Positions 10,815-22,600 of a DNA stretch of 64,000 nt are shown one piece after another. Origin of the DNA: Coffea arabica (lineage: Eukaryota > Streptophyta > Magnoliopsida > Gentianales > Rubiaceae); NCBI RefSeq assembly GCF_036785885.1, contig NC_092326.1:37968287-38032286 (forward strand), written 5' to 3'. The position numbers were made by a program, and so were the translations under genes. Position 1 is the stretch's first letter; each line of letters begins with the position of its first letter. Under the pieces are notes generated by a model, which worked only from the letters and a program-made list of their open reading frames with translations, searched no databases and was not told where the DNA came from.

Positions 10815-11918
10815 CCTGTCATATATTATTAGTTTTTTGAGATGCAATAAAACTATGACCCTGTCACATTTTTCTGCAAGTAATATTTTCTGGCGACAAA
10901 CAAATTGAGCGTTTTTATGGAACCTCTAAACCAAATATTTTATACTCTTAAATAAACAAATTAAAGCCTTGTTTGGACTGTGATTTTTTGCAAAAATAAT
11001 TTTACGTTTTTCATGAATACATTTTCTGCATTTGATAATGTTCTTTCGTGATAGTAGTGCAATATAATTAGTTAACCACATAATATATATGACAAATACC
11101 AATCCTAACATGAATTCTACAAATGCGGATGCTTTGAACAGGGAAATCAGTGTGGTTTTTACGGAAGTAAAAGTGAAAGCTCCCTACCAAAAAGAAGAAC
11201 TACCAAGTAGTACTCAAGATTGGGCCTCTTCAAGGACTAGTTCTTCATTCTTTAATGTTTCCAGTGCGTTGGAAGGCTGGAGAAACACCTCCAAGATTCC
11301 ATGCCTGGACTCCGGTGAGTTAACCTTCAATTACTTGGGCATTATGAAAGAAACTCTAAAAATAAATGTACCTCACAAAACTTTGAACGACATGACTTTG
11401 GCCAGAAAATTTGTGATTCTGTGTAGCTTTAGCCCCACATATGCAAGAACCATCAGTACTGCCCAACCATGTACATGACTTCTACTTATTCACAATAATT
11501 TGTAATAAATAAATGAGAGATATGTCTGGAAATTATACAAGTGGGCATACTATGAAGTAGTGAAGTTACGTAAATAACATCTTTTATTAGTTTGGAAAAC
11601 CTGCAAGTCCTCGGTAGTTTACTCTTATTTTCTTATTTGACAGTAAAGTTTGTCTCTCTATAACTGTTGAACAAACAAGTAGTATACTTCTGATTATGAT
11701 GTTGGATGTTGGCTTTGAGACTCGAAAGGAATAAATGAACAGGGGTTTGCTCCACTTTGGCGGCCAAACTCAAGCCGTTTTGGAATGGGTCTAACATAAA
11801 TATATATACATATATTTTTGTTTTGCTGACGTTGCACTTACATAGCATGACATGTGGTCAACCTTGTTAGGAAATATAAAACAATTACTGACTACATAGT
11901 TTTTGTATATGGCAATTA

Positions 11919-14431
11919 ATTGAGAGACATAGATGGCTATTGCTCTGCCCTGATATTGCTTGGTTGCCAGTGCGCATTCTCTACGCCAAGTGGCAAGGAT
12001 GTCTCAGAACTCGACTTCCCTCCACTGTTCCCTCCTAGTTCAACAGGGAAGTTTCATTGTTCTCTTCGCTTTCATTACTTTATTACCTCCATTGAGGACA
12101 ATGTAGGATTTAGGTGTGGGGGGAGCAGTTATGGTGCTAGTGTCTTTCATTCATTTTTTTTTCTTTTTAGTGATTGGCTCGTAAGTGCATGCCAATGTTT
12201 GATGTTGGATTATTGCCTCTATTTCTACTATTGCCAATTTTAATAATAAAAGGATATCAAGTTAATGTGGTTGAATCCAAAAACATCTCTTTGGTGAATA
12301 TCAATTATTGTTTTACTCTTATAATTTTTGGTTAACTTTCCTAGGCATAGGGAATGATTATTGGCATTTTCATGTGAATTGGTCCGGTTATTAACTTTAG
12401 TTCTCCATCTTTGAAAATGAGGCTAGCTGATGCAAGTTTTCTTTTGGTTCTTGTGTTTTATTGAGTTTTTGTGATTTTTAGCTATGAATAAACTTGACTG
12501 TACTCCGCTATTAGTTACTACTGAGTAACCGGGGATCTGCACCTACAAGTGTTGATTCTCGCGTCAAAAAGTAGTAATTGCTATGAGTACGTGGTCACGT
12601 GGCGATAGAAGCTGAGTAACCGGGCTCTTTCATCTGGCCAATGTTGGAGTTCGCGTCAAAAAACTCAAATGGCTAGCGACTAAGTCTTTTGTTACTATTG
12701 AAGAAAGAAGATTCAAAAAAAAAAAAAAAAAGGAGAGAAAAGTAAAAAAAAAAAGTGAAGGTTGTGTTAGTGTGTAATAAAAGTCAGCTTGCCGAATTAT
12801 GGATTTAATGTTGAGATTTTGGTTAATAGTTGGACCATTTGCTGATAAATGTTATGCGTCATTCCTTTTTCTTAGATTAGTTAACCTGAAATTGGAGGAG
12901 TTTGTGGTTTAAAAGCTAACCGGAGTGATGTTTCTTGGATCTTGACCATTGATGCTTGATATATATGTTTTTCTTGGTATCTTGGCAATTTGTTGGATAG
13001 AGCAATAGCCATATCAAATTTTGGTGTATGTATACTTTCCCCATGCTTGAGGGCAAGCATGATTCAGGTGTGGGGGGAATTGATAGGGTATAATTTGTTA
13101 GTAAATTTATTATTGATTTCCCCTTCTATCGCTGACAAATATTGTGTTAATTGCTGATATTTACTCATATTTGGTATTTGGAACCAATTTCAGGAGTGAA
13201 GCAGAGAATTACCAAAAAGGAGGGACTTGTATGGAAAAATGCAAATTTCTAAGGGCTTCAACCTTTGGGTCCTTGAATTGGTGGGGACCACAAGCTAGTG
13301 CAAGGCATTTAGTCATTTGGGCTTTTCAAAGAAAGCTACGTAAGAGACTTGGAGCAAGAAGTACTTTGGAGGTTTTGTCCACATGTGCGGGGACCACGGA
13401 TAAGAAGCATGAGTCATTTGGACTCTAGGAAAAGAAATGTACAAGACTTTGAATTTGGTGTGGGGACCACTAGAGATAGCATTAGACTTCCTTTTGGCTT
13501 TAAAAAGGGAGACAAACGTACAGAGAACTCTTATCAATCAATAGTTTTTAGGATAGTTTTAGTTTTCTTTTCTTTCTGGGCTCTTTTGATGGCCTGGATC
13601 TCAATGAAATTACTTGAAGATTTTCTCATGAGACGTGGCTAAGTTTGTCTAGTCAAGAACAACGGAGGACTTGGTTCTACTAAATTTGTGAGATCGAATT
13701 AGTTTTTATTTATTTCCATTATTCACTGGTATTTGTCTATCTTCTGCTTTATGTTCATATGGTTGTTTTATTATTCGATTATCTAGGGCCCGGATTCTAG
13801 ATTAATTCAATAACCTGAAGCCAATTAGGATAGTTAAATCCGTAATTGTTTAATTATTCTAAACTGGTGGCAACTGGCATGATTGGGTTTGTGTCAGGAA
13901 GATAGACAGGCTAACTTAAAGAGACCATCGTAGCGTGTTGATTGGTTAGAATTAGGCTCTTCTAATTATTCATGCAATTAGGGAATTGAACCTCTATGGT
14001 CGTACCTAGGGTTATTTCCTGATTAGAGAAATAGTCAACGGTCGTACCTTGGCTATCGACGAATTAAGGAAGAGTTGGTTGTTTATCGCGTGTATGACAA
14101 CTATAACTAATTTATCAGATAGTAACTGGAATGATCCTTGCATCTGTGATCAAATTAAGTGAACCATCTCCGAAGTTGTCCCTTGGTTAGAGTTCGTCCA
14201 TTATTATTTTTATTGTGATAATTAGTTATTTGAGTTGTAGTTATTTTATTTTATTTTAATTTATTCCAAGCAATTTAGTTACTCTCATTTTCAAAAACCC
14301 CCCATATCTGGAACTTGAGAAGAAATTAAATTATCCCCAGTCCCTGTGGATTCGACCCTACTTACCGCTATATACAGAATTTGTATTTTATTTGAGCAGG
14401 TATTTATTATTGTACAGGTTCGGCACCGTCA
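11919..14431 (+). mobile_element. 3' part of an Athila-like LTR retrotransposon, internal end plus 3' LTR
   Basis: From about 11990 this is similar to 46830-49371, the 3' internal region and 3' LTR of the complete element further along. Shared landmarks are 'attgaggacaatgtagg', 'gagtaaccgg', 'cgcgtcaaaa' and 'ggaattgatagg'. The LTR is 13081-14431 (1351 bp), starting TGATAGG and ending GCACCGTCA, preceded by the polypurine tract 'tggggggaat'. Its sequence is diverged from the 42-49-kb element, so it is a separate family member. The 5' internal part and 5' LTR are absent. The left boundary falls at about 11919, where similarity to the R2 block stops. Open frames inside the LTR (13144-13642) are not conserved and are not genes. 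Confidence 0.75.
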
Positions 14432-15649
14432 ATGTATCAATCTTTGCCCAGATGATTGGTAAAGCTGTTGAGGGATTTTTCCAAGGTGTGCCCAAGGAGT
14501 ATTCAATAGCACTCCTAAAATATATCTTGTAAATACACGCATTAATTACAATTTTTGCACTGCTTGCAATTTAGACACTTTGCCAAATTAAGTACGCTAT
14601 TTGAAAAATTTACGCCTAAACCCCTCATAATGAGTGCATTGAGCACATTAGCCAAATCGAAAGTTAAGATAATCAGTCTTTGCTCGATATAGTTTTTCCC
14701 TTCTCTGTGGTTGTCCAAATGGTATTTACACCGATTAACTACGTGTTTACAGGTGTTGCTTCTATGTAGTGAATTTGCCTGAATAAGTAACCGTGTTATT
14801 TTTTCAAAAACAATCGCCTGAATAGTTCAAGAGTCATTAGTAAAGAATTAGTTTTACCGTAAGAAACAAAGAAAAGTAAACTTGGAAATTTGGCAAATCT
14901 TTGATGCAAATTAGTACTAGTTTTGATTTTACTTATTTATTATTTAGCTTTCTTGTTCAAGTCCTCCATATTGAACAAAAAAAATTGTCAAAACGAAGAA
15001 AGAAAAGTTTGTCAAAATGAATAAAAAAAAAAAAAATCTTCTCTTGTTACTTCTTGGGAAACTTGGCCCTTATTGTTCTCTTTGCCCGTTACATTATGAT
15101 AAACAGCAAGAAAATAAAAAGTTTGTATGGGAGTCGAAACTCCTCTCTCCATGGAGTCAATGGTAATTTTTCATATTATGATCTAAAAGTTGTTTCTTTT
15201 TCCTCTAAAATTTTTAATTCCATTGTTTTCTAGTAATTAACTTTATTTATCGCTAATAAGGCATTGATCTAATAATCAAAATTCCTCCAAGATTCCATAC
15301 TGGAATACAGCGAGGGGACCTGCAAATACGAAGTCTTGGTCATTATGCCAGAGAGGCAAAACTGATTGTTCCTCAACTATTCTGAACGACGACTTTGGAC
15401 AAAAAAATTTGTGATGGGATTCACAAATAATGACTTCATTATTGAGGTTCACAAAAGTAGGAAACCAGAAAACAAGTAATATCAGAACTACCGAGCAATA
15501 GACATGACTTCTACTCGTCCACATGAATTTTGCAATTAATAGATGAGAGATACGTCTGGAAATTATACAAGTAGCATCTTCTATGAATTTGGAAAACCTG
15601 CAAGTTCTCAATATTTTGCAAAGGTTGTTTTAGAAAAAAGTTGGCAAAA
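14432..15649. other. Intergenic stretch with Z block and fragments of the repeats
   Basis: Positions 14660-14870 are a Z block (its uninterrupted 'ccgtgttatttttt' is an empty site for the 5080 element). Positions 15280-15610 combine R1-like ('aagtcttggtcattatg') and W-like ('catgacttctactcgtcc') pieces. The 111-codon minus-strand frame at 15276-15611 lies across these repeats and has no domain. Nothing else is seen. Confidence 0.5.
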
Positions 15650-15992
15650 AGCTTGTTTCTATAGTTCAAGAGTCATAAATAAAGAATTAGTTAGTACTTC
15701 AAGAAGTCAAGAAAGTTAAACCTAGAACAAGAACGAAAATGGGGGTTAGGAACCACCATTCCAAAGTCTTCAAAATTCATGTTTTTCTCCCTTTGAAATT
15801 TGGAAAGATTTTAAACACTTTAGTTACAAATTATACCTTATGTCCGTGCAAAAAATTTTAGAAACTTTCATCTTGATCCGAATATTATAAATATATGAAG
15901 TCCAACTCTGCAAAATAAATTTTTTTTATCCCATCGATGATTTGGAAGTTGAGCAATAAGTGTTGCACATGACTGAAACTTTTCAAGGACAA
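15650..15992. repeat. Second copy of the 6215-6500 block
   Basis: Matches 6215-6500 ('gaaccaccattccaaagtc', 'tttctccctttgaaattt'), ending near 15950. No coding content. Confidence 0.7.
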
Positions 15993-16730
15993 AGTTATTT
16001 GTCACCTTCAAATACTTAAAGTCTTGGTGATTATGCAAGAAACTAAGGTGATGGTTCCTCGCCTATTCTGAACAACGACTTTGTATATAAATTTGTGATA
16101 TAGAACTTCATCTCATTGTGTAGGAAACGCTAGAAAATCAATGACGCCTCAGCCCCACAAATGGAAGAATTATCGAATTTGTGGTTAATGACGTTGGTGA
16201 TATCTCGAAAGAATAAGACAATACAATCAATACTACCGAGCAACGGGACTGGACTTCTACTCATCCATGTCAATTTGCAATTAATAGATGAGAGATATGT
16301 CTGCAAATCATCTTAATAGAAGAAGCCATGTAATGAATTAGTGAATTTACCTAAATAGCATCTTCTATGGATGGATATTTCTAACGGGTATAGTAGGCAC
16401 TGGTTAGCAACAAGTGCTCATTTCGTTAGATAAATTGTTTATTAATTTGAAAAAATATGCAGTTCCTGCTCTTATTTTTTTTTTTGGCCGGTAAATTCTG
16501 TCAAGGCACCAACTGCAGTACCTACAACTAGCACGAAATCTTTCATTATTGGGGGAACTTGTAGACAATGAGTGCTGAAATGACTTTTCAGGGTTTATGT
16601 CTCAACCACTCCCCCGCTCAAGTCAATGCTAAGGCAAAATAACTACAAATAAAATGAATATGGCAGTTCCTCAAATAGTTGGCAATTATGGGCTCATATG
16701 CAAAATGATTGCAAACTTGTTATTGGGAGG
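15993..16730. repeat. Segmental duplication R1, copy B
   Basis: Near-collinear copy of 1187-1932, with small indels. It ends at 'ttgttattgggagg', exactly where a MULE-like relic begins. Confidence 0.8.
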
Positions 16731-17609
16731 TCTCTCGTGAGGTCTCTAACTATTTTAATGGCCTCCCTCTAGGCTTCGAAAATTACACTAGCAACCCTTG
16801 AAGTTAATTATCTTGTAACATTTAGACCCAAAATAATTAAAAGTGATATTGTGAGAGAGAAAATAATATAATTTTATCATTACTCCTCATCTGCTACATT
16901 ATTTAATTAATTTAATACTAACACACACGTTAAATAAAAACACTAAAATTTGATGTTTATCATTAGAGATTAAATCACATATATCATCAAAAAATATATA
17001 TCATTTATATTTTTCACTTAATACAAGATTCAAATTACCCCTTTCAGTTATATACCCGTTGTCAAACATGATCAACAATAAATAATTAAAAGAATTGGCA
17101 ACCAAAATATTACAGAGAACAAACTATAATATCATAAATATTCTTATTAGCATATTAAGGTTGGTTGTTGAGATTTTTATGGTATTGAAGTTCGCTCTTT
17201 ATAATATTTTGGTTACAGATTTTTTTTGATTATTTGTTGTTAATCATGTTTGACAATGAATTTTGTAATTAAAAAGAGTAATTTTGGATCTTACATTAAG
17301 TGAAATATATAGAATGATATACTTTTTTTGATGCCATATGTGATTTAATCTATGATGATAAACAACAAATTCTAGTATATTTATTTAATGTTTAGGCTTG
17401 TATTAGATTAATTAAACAATTTAGTAGATGAGGAATAATGGTGGAATCATATCATCTTCTCTCTCCTAATATCATATTTTAATTGTTGGTTGGATCCAAA
17501 TATTACAAGATAATAAATCTCAAGAGAGGCTAGTGTAATTTTTAAAACCTGAATCGAGACTAGTGAGATAGTTAGAAACCTCAAAGGGAGGTTTCTGAAA
17601 TTATCCCAT
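16725..17609. mobile_element. MULE-like element with long inverted ends, left terminus eroded
   Basis: The right end, read backwards, starts 'gggataatttcagaaacctc' and continues for about 200 bp as a diverged mirror of the left end ('gaaaattacactagc', 'aattatcttgtaac', 'ttaattaatttaatac'). At the left the outermost ~11 bp after 'ggga' are missing. The long inverted ends suit a Mutator-like or foldback element. There is no transposase frame, and a target duplication cannot be shown. Confidence 0.7.
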
Positions 17610-17826
17610 AATACATTCAGAGGCTAACTTATTGCAAACATGACACCTTTTCTTTTGCAATCAGTCACAAAGTAAAAGTATTTTTTTTTTATTGTTGCTA
17701 CACAATAATAAGTAGCAAAATTTACATCACATTGTTTTTACCAATTTTTATACCTGCACTGCCCGTGTTTGTAAACTGTTGGTAAGAGTAATGTTTACAT
17801 CTGCCCAAACAAAAGAATCAACAAAC

Positions 17827-17890
17827 TAGTTTTTGGCCAAGATTTGTTGAGGGTACCTCTTTGGCAATGTGAACTCTCAAGGCAAGAAGC
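17827..17890 (-). pseudogene. Tiny LRR receptor kinase exon-1 scrap
   Basis: About 64 bp resemble the N-terminal cap region of exon 1 ('tttttggccaagatttgt', 'ctctcaaggcaagaag'; residues around LALRAHI..DPLQILAKNW of the intact gene). Both sides are unrelated sequence. It is too short to be functional. Confidence 0.6.
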
Positions 17891-18454
17891 ATAGATTGGT
17901 TATTGGTACTGTTTTTTAATGCACAAATTGGAAATGGAAGGACTTAGCTGCGAGTAAACATGGCAACAGAATAATAAGAGAAAAATGACAGTCGAAATTT
18001 TCTGTAATTTTGTGCAATTCGGTAGGGGTGTGGAGGGTCCTGTTCTGGTCTCAATCATTCGGAATTGCCGTGATTCATGCGAGGACTGGGTTTGGCCCAT
18101 TGGACCTTTAAACTGCGCATTTCGACTCGAAATAGTTAAGGCTCAGAGTTAAAATGTTTTACCTTTCTTACTTCTGATTGTGACACTTCATCAAAGATAT
18201 AATATGTTGATTGTAAGATCAAATTTTAAGTAATGAAATTATAATTAGTATCACAAACATCTTAGACAATAATAATTTTTTAGATAATAGGTAGCATATA
18301 ATACAATAGTGATATATATTGATTGCCTTATAGATATGGTATTTCAAGAATTAAACATGTAATTATACCAGTTGTAGCCTTTTTAGTGTTGTGCTCCAAA
18401 CTTGATGCATGATCACAGTGAGCCCATTTTGAAACCCAGACCCAGCCCAACACA
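17891..18454. other. Intergenic stretch, nothing recognised
   Basis: AT-rich unique sequence. The 66-codon minus-strand frame at 17900-18100 has no domain. Confidence 0.4.
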
Positions 18455-19490
18455 TAGGAAATTCAAACCAGCCAAGCCTACCATTTTGACAATCTAGTTT
18501 GCTTTTTTTTAGTGAACAAAATTTCAACATGGAGGAGTGGCACGTGACGTCCCAGTTGGGTTCACTATCGGTTAGGAAAAGATGATAAAATTTTCTTTAT
18601 TTTTCTTATTTGTAGATGATAATTTATCTATAATGAAGGAAAAGATTAGTCCTTAACAAGAAGGTCGATATTTATGTGCAAATACAAGTAAATGTCCTGA
18701 CTAATTTTGTTATGCTATGCAGTACATGAATTCAATAAAGACCATGAAAAGGATTACAACCTTGTAGCTACTTATAAAGCATAAGGACTGATCAGATGGC
18801 ATTTCTACTTGACCGCAGCTAGTTGAGATTTCTCCAAGCCCTGTCAGACACAGCATCAATACAAAATTATTTTACCCAAGTAGAACAGAGCAGGTTGGGG
18901 GATATATAATTGCAAGAGATAAGAAAGGCAAACTGATTGGCTCATGGGCATGCCCCTCAAAAGTATGCAGAGAAGCAAAGTGGAGGAAGCATTAGCACTA
19001 AGAGCAGCAATGGTTTCAGCAAGGATTGAAGGCTGGAGAAATGTGGAATTTGACACAGGTTGCAAAGTGGTTGACAAACTTGGCGAGGAAACTGCGGAGG
19101 TTGCTCAAATTTGCAGCATCATAAAAGCTAGTATTAAACAACTAAGTTTAGCTTTTGATAAGTGTTGTTTCTCCTTTACTAAAAGAGAGAACAACCATGT
19201 TAGTCGTAGATTAGCAAAATTAGAGACTGTTTGGAAGACTGACTTCCCAGCTTGGCTGACTGAAGCAGCAAAAGCTGATATCGAAGAGCAGTTGCTCTAA
19301 GTTGTGTGTTTGACTAATTTTAATCAATGAAATGTTGCCGCTTTTGATCCAAAAAAAAAAAAGAAAAAAAAACAGAGCCACTTGGGAAAACTAGGAGAGT
19401 TGGGAAAACTACAAATCTCAGAGATAACGCACACCTTAAGACGTCCTTGAATGGAGGGCACTTATGTACTGAAGCCTGATCTTATATACT
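18455..19490. repeat. Second copy of the receptor-kinase 3'-flank block, with LINE insertion
   Basis: Positions 18455-18884 and 19373-19490 match 6585-7077 and 7247-7340. Here the LINE piece lies whole between the two halves. The right part ('acgtccttgaatgg', 'atgtactgaagc') corresponds to the C-terminal codons of kinase exon 4, but the exon is lost beyond 19490. Confidence 0.75.
18886..19372 (+). pseudogene. 5'-truncated LINE: RNase H-like domain and poly(A) tail
   Basis: The sequence encodes the plant LINE / RVT_3-type RNase H fold: AGWG..YIIARDKKGKLIGSWACP at the start, then after a frameshift KVEEALALRAAM, IEGWRNVEFDT, SFTKRENNHVSRRLAKLE and the end IEEQLL before a stop at 19300. The catalytic Glu of VEEALA and the Asp of EFDT are present. 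The usual D after T is G here. The 3' untranslated part ends in a 22-bp A-rich tail (19351-19372), typical of a target-primed insertion. Two frameshifts near the start (an extra G in the GWG region and one at ACP/LKS) disable it. Reverse transcriptase and endonuclease are missing. Confidence 0.75.
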
Positions 19491-19689
19491 CGTTGATAAA
19501 CACAAAACAATAGTAGTTTGTTAATATATCATAATAAAATCACAATTCAATTAATTAGCTTGATTGGTTATGTGATTTTATAGATAATGGATCAAAACTT
19601 TCAATTTTAATGATCGAATTCTCTTTGATAAAGTTGAATTCTCTTTCTTCTTCTCCATTTGTTAATCAAGTAAAAAAGTTAAAACAGAA
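19491..19689. other. Short spacer, nothing recognised
   Basis: AT-rich sequence between the kinase-flank duplication and the URED tandem unit. Confidence 0.4.
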
Positions 19690-22600
19690 AATTTGATAAA
19701 GCGGAGAAGCCCTTCTTACCCTTTGCGTTTATACAAACACACAAATAGAGTACAAAGACATAAGTTCGTTTAAAACACTTATCGTTAGTTATATATTGGA
19801 GAAGGTAAGCATCCTTGTATTGAGTTTAGTTTGGATTGGTTTATAATGATCCAACTGTGTGGTGGATAAGCAAGTAAAGATAGGTAGAGTAGATTTGAAT
19901 TAAGTGAGGCCTTGTAGAAGCTTAGTTCATATTAGAATTGATCAGTGGGCTTACATTATCAATACAAAAATGAGTGAGTTGTAATTGAAGTTTTATTATA
20001 GAGTTAATTTTATATACATTGACAGTGTATAGTATATTATACATGAGTGATTAGATGTATAGTATATTATACAAAATTTAAATTTTGATCAAGTATCATA
20101 CATCCAACAAAAGTAATGCAGATATATTGTAGGTATATAAAAAATTAATCCTTTATTATATGGTTCAAAGATTCTCCGGTAGTCACTGGATAACTATTTT
20201 ATATGGACATTAACTTAGCAATCCAAACAAGATTCCATTGAACAAAATGAGCCCATAAACTCAGGGGGCTGTGGTGTCCAATAGTATGAAATGTCAAATC
20301 AATGGTGTATAGCAGATTTTCTTCGAAACTTTTAGGGTCTAAGGATAGTTCTTCAAAAAATAAAGGGGGTGCAGTTTAAATTAACCAATTCTTTCCCACG
20401 TTAAAATTAGAAGAAGGAAATTAATTTGCAGTAAGCCCACCTTAAAATTCCCAACAGGAATTGGATTTTGAGCCTTTGACAGAATCGGGGACAGAGATGG
20501 AAACGGGAAAGGTGGTAGTGGAGAGAGTAGGTGGAATGTCAACTGCTACTCACTGCTACTCAAAGTATCTTCTTAAATTCATCATCCCCAATAAGGTTCC
20601 CTCTCTATTGATGCCTATAGCGGAAACCAACATTCTGAAGTAATTATATCGGCATACAAGAAAGAACGTTTGATTCTTGATATGGGTTTTCATTTTTATG
20701 GTGGTTTTGGCAGGTGGGTCCTTCTCAAACTGATGCTGTTTGGATTTACACTATCACTTATGGTGGTGGAATTGTGTCGGTATGCACACTCTCCATTCCC
20801 TGCATAAAGAGATGTGTATGGTTTTTGTGCTTTTCTATTTTTTGTTGATAGTTGAATAGTCTGTAATAGTTCTATGTTTTGATTTGAGTGATTAAATTTG
20901 TTGTGTGTATAAATAGGGTGATTCTATAAAGTGTGAAATTTCATTTGGTGATGGGTGCACCACAGTGTTAACCACTCAAGCTTCAACAAAGGTCAAATTT
21001 TTGATGCTATGTTCCATCTTATGGTTTTTGTTTTGCGTTTGCTATTAAGTATTGTTGGACTCTGTAATGCTTTATTTTTCTTTCGTTTTTGATGATGCTT
21101 GCTTAATTTGGTCTACACTATTGGTATATAGGTCTACAAATCCGTGGAATCAAAGTGCTCTGAACAAGTCCTGGAGGTAATCACCATTTTGCTTGATGAA
21201 TAAGCTAATTCAGCATTTATTGGTACTTGTGTTTGATAATGTCTGGTATAACTTTTATCAGTTTCCCCACGACAGTGATTTGATTGTCACCGTGGAGTCT
21301 AGATTGGTCAAAAAGTAATAAAGGAAAATTTGACCTAGGGTACATTTGACATGTTAATTTGGGATTGGAGTTGAACATGTCTGTCACCTAATTAAAGGTA
21401 GTAATTATCAAGAAACGTTTTCAATGATCTCGTACATGAAATGCTTTTCCAGATGGTGTTTGCTTTTGATTGCCTTCAAAGTTTCTTCAGCTGTTCCTCA
21501 TGCTTGCAGCATTGTACCATTGTGTTACCAACATATTTGTTACTAGCATTATGTTGCCAACATTATTCTGAAGCCAAGTTTTGCATCTTTTTAATCAATA
21601 AAGTGCTAGAGGGAAAGTGCTATTTTCTTAAGTCATATTATGTTTACTTAAAAATTTTGATGTGGGAAACCTGATTCATGAGATGGGCCAATTTGTTTTT
21701 ATAGAAATTATGGACACACTCAAGTTGTCCAGTTGTCTCACTTGTTTATGGGGATACACTTCATAGTTCCTGTTAGATCTATTCACCAGAAAAGGTTTCT
21801 AGTCCTGAATGGTCTATTTCTTTGGACATCATGAAGTAGATCTACTCGAGGAAGATCTTGGGATGGAGGGGATGGTTTGATTTTGAAGTGTAAGAGGTTG
21901 GGACAGAATAATCTGAACTTGTGGAAAAGAGAGGACGTGCAGGCTAGAAGACAGCCAGAATAAGGATTTTGATTGGAGCTGTACAGTTTAGAAGAGAAGA
22001 TGGTCAATAAGAAGAAATCCTAGGATGCATTTATGTTCCAAGACAAGTTTAGGTCAAGCATTCAAGGGCCACATGAATCCTTTTTGCAAGTTATTGAAAG
22101 AGCACATGAGTCACACAGCATTAAAACTATTAAAAGCTAATCTATAGATAAGGACCCTGATACAAAAACTTTGCTAGATTATTCTACAACGCTTTTCTGT
22201 CATTCCTAAAGGAACACCTAAAACTTCACCTCATGAAATGAGGTACCTGCTGGAAATCTGGAATCTAGCTTCACTGCAAATAAGTGGTATGAGGATGTCT
22301 GACTCTGAAGTAATAAGATTCATCCTAGCTTAATTTGATCAACAATATCAAAATTCGAATAAAAAGTTAGTAGTAAAACCATTCTCTAAACTGCTTCCTT
22401 CATTTTCTTTGTATTACTTTTCATGAACCTTTAATAGACTCTCGTAGCCCCTTGTTATCTTTAAACCACCTCTTGGATTTACCATAGGATCTGAAATACA
22501 AAAATTTAGTACTTTATGCAAGCAAATTTTTCTGATAGGCAACAGGTGGAAGTAAGATGGGTCCGAGACCAAAAAAAAAAATAAAATACTGTGCATGGCT

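Larger units (their letters stand above)
10108..11918. repeat. Segmental duplication R2, copy B (longest copy)
   Basis: Collinear with 2420-3415 and with 39105-39845. It carries parts lost from copy A, for example 'gatcaaacctgtaaaatac' and 'aaccaaatattttatactc', which are shared with the 39-kb copy. It includes a 293-bp insertion (10340-10632), a 54-bp tandem duplication and a W block (11475-11680). A 129-codon open frame at 11089-11478 has no recognised domain and is broken in the other copies, so I do not call a gene. Confidence 0.75.

Noticed and set aside
11089..11478. 129-codon open frame in the R2 block, plus strand
   Set aside because: The other three copies of the block do not keep the frame, and no domain or splice pattern is visible. 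It appears open by chance.
13144..13642. Three open frames inside the 3' LTR at 13081-14431
   Set aside because: They lie within an LTR and are not preserved in the related LTRs at 42146 and 47994.
18944..19300. Possible host gene with an RNase H domain
   Set aside because: The poly(A) tail, frameshifts, 5' truncation and a rearranged second copy at 7078-7246 fit a dead LINE fragment better.
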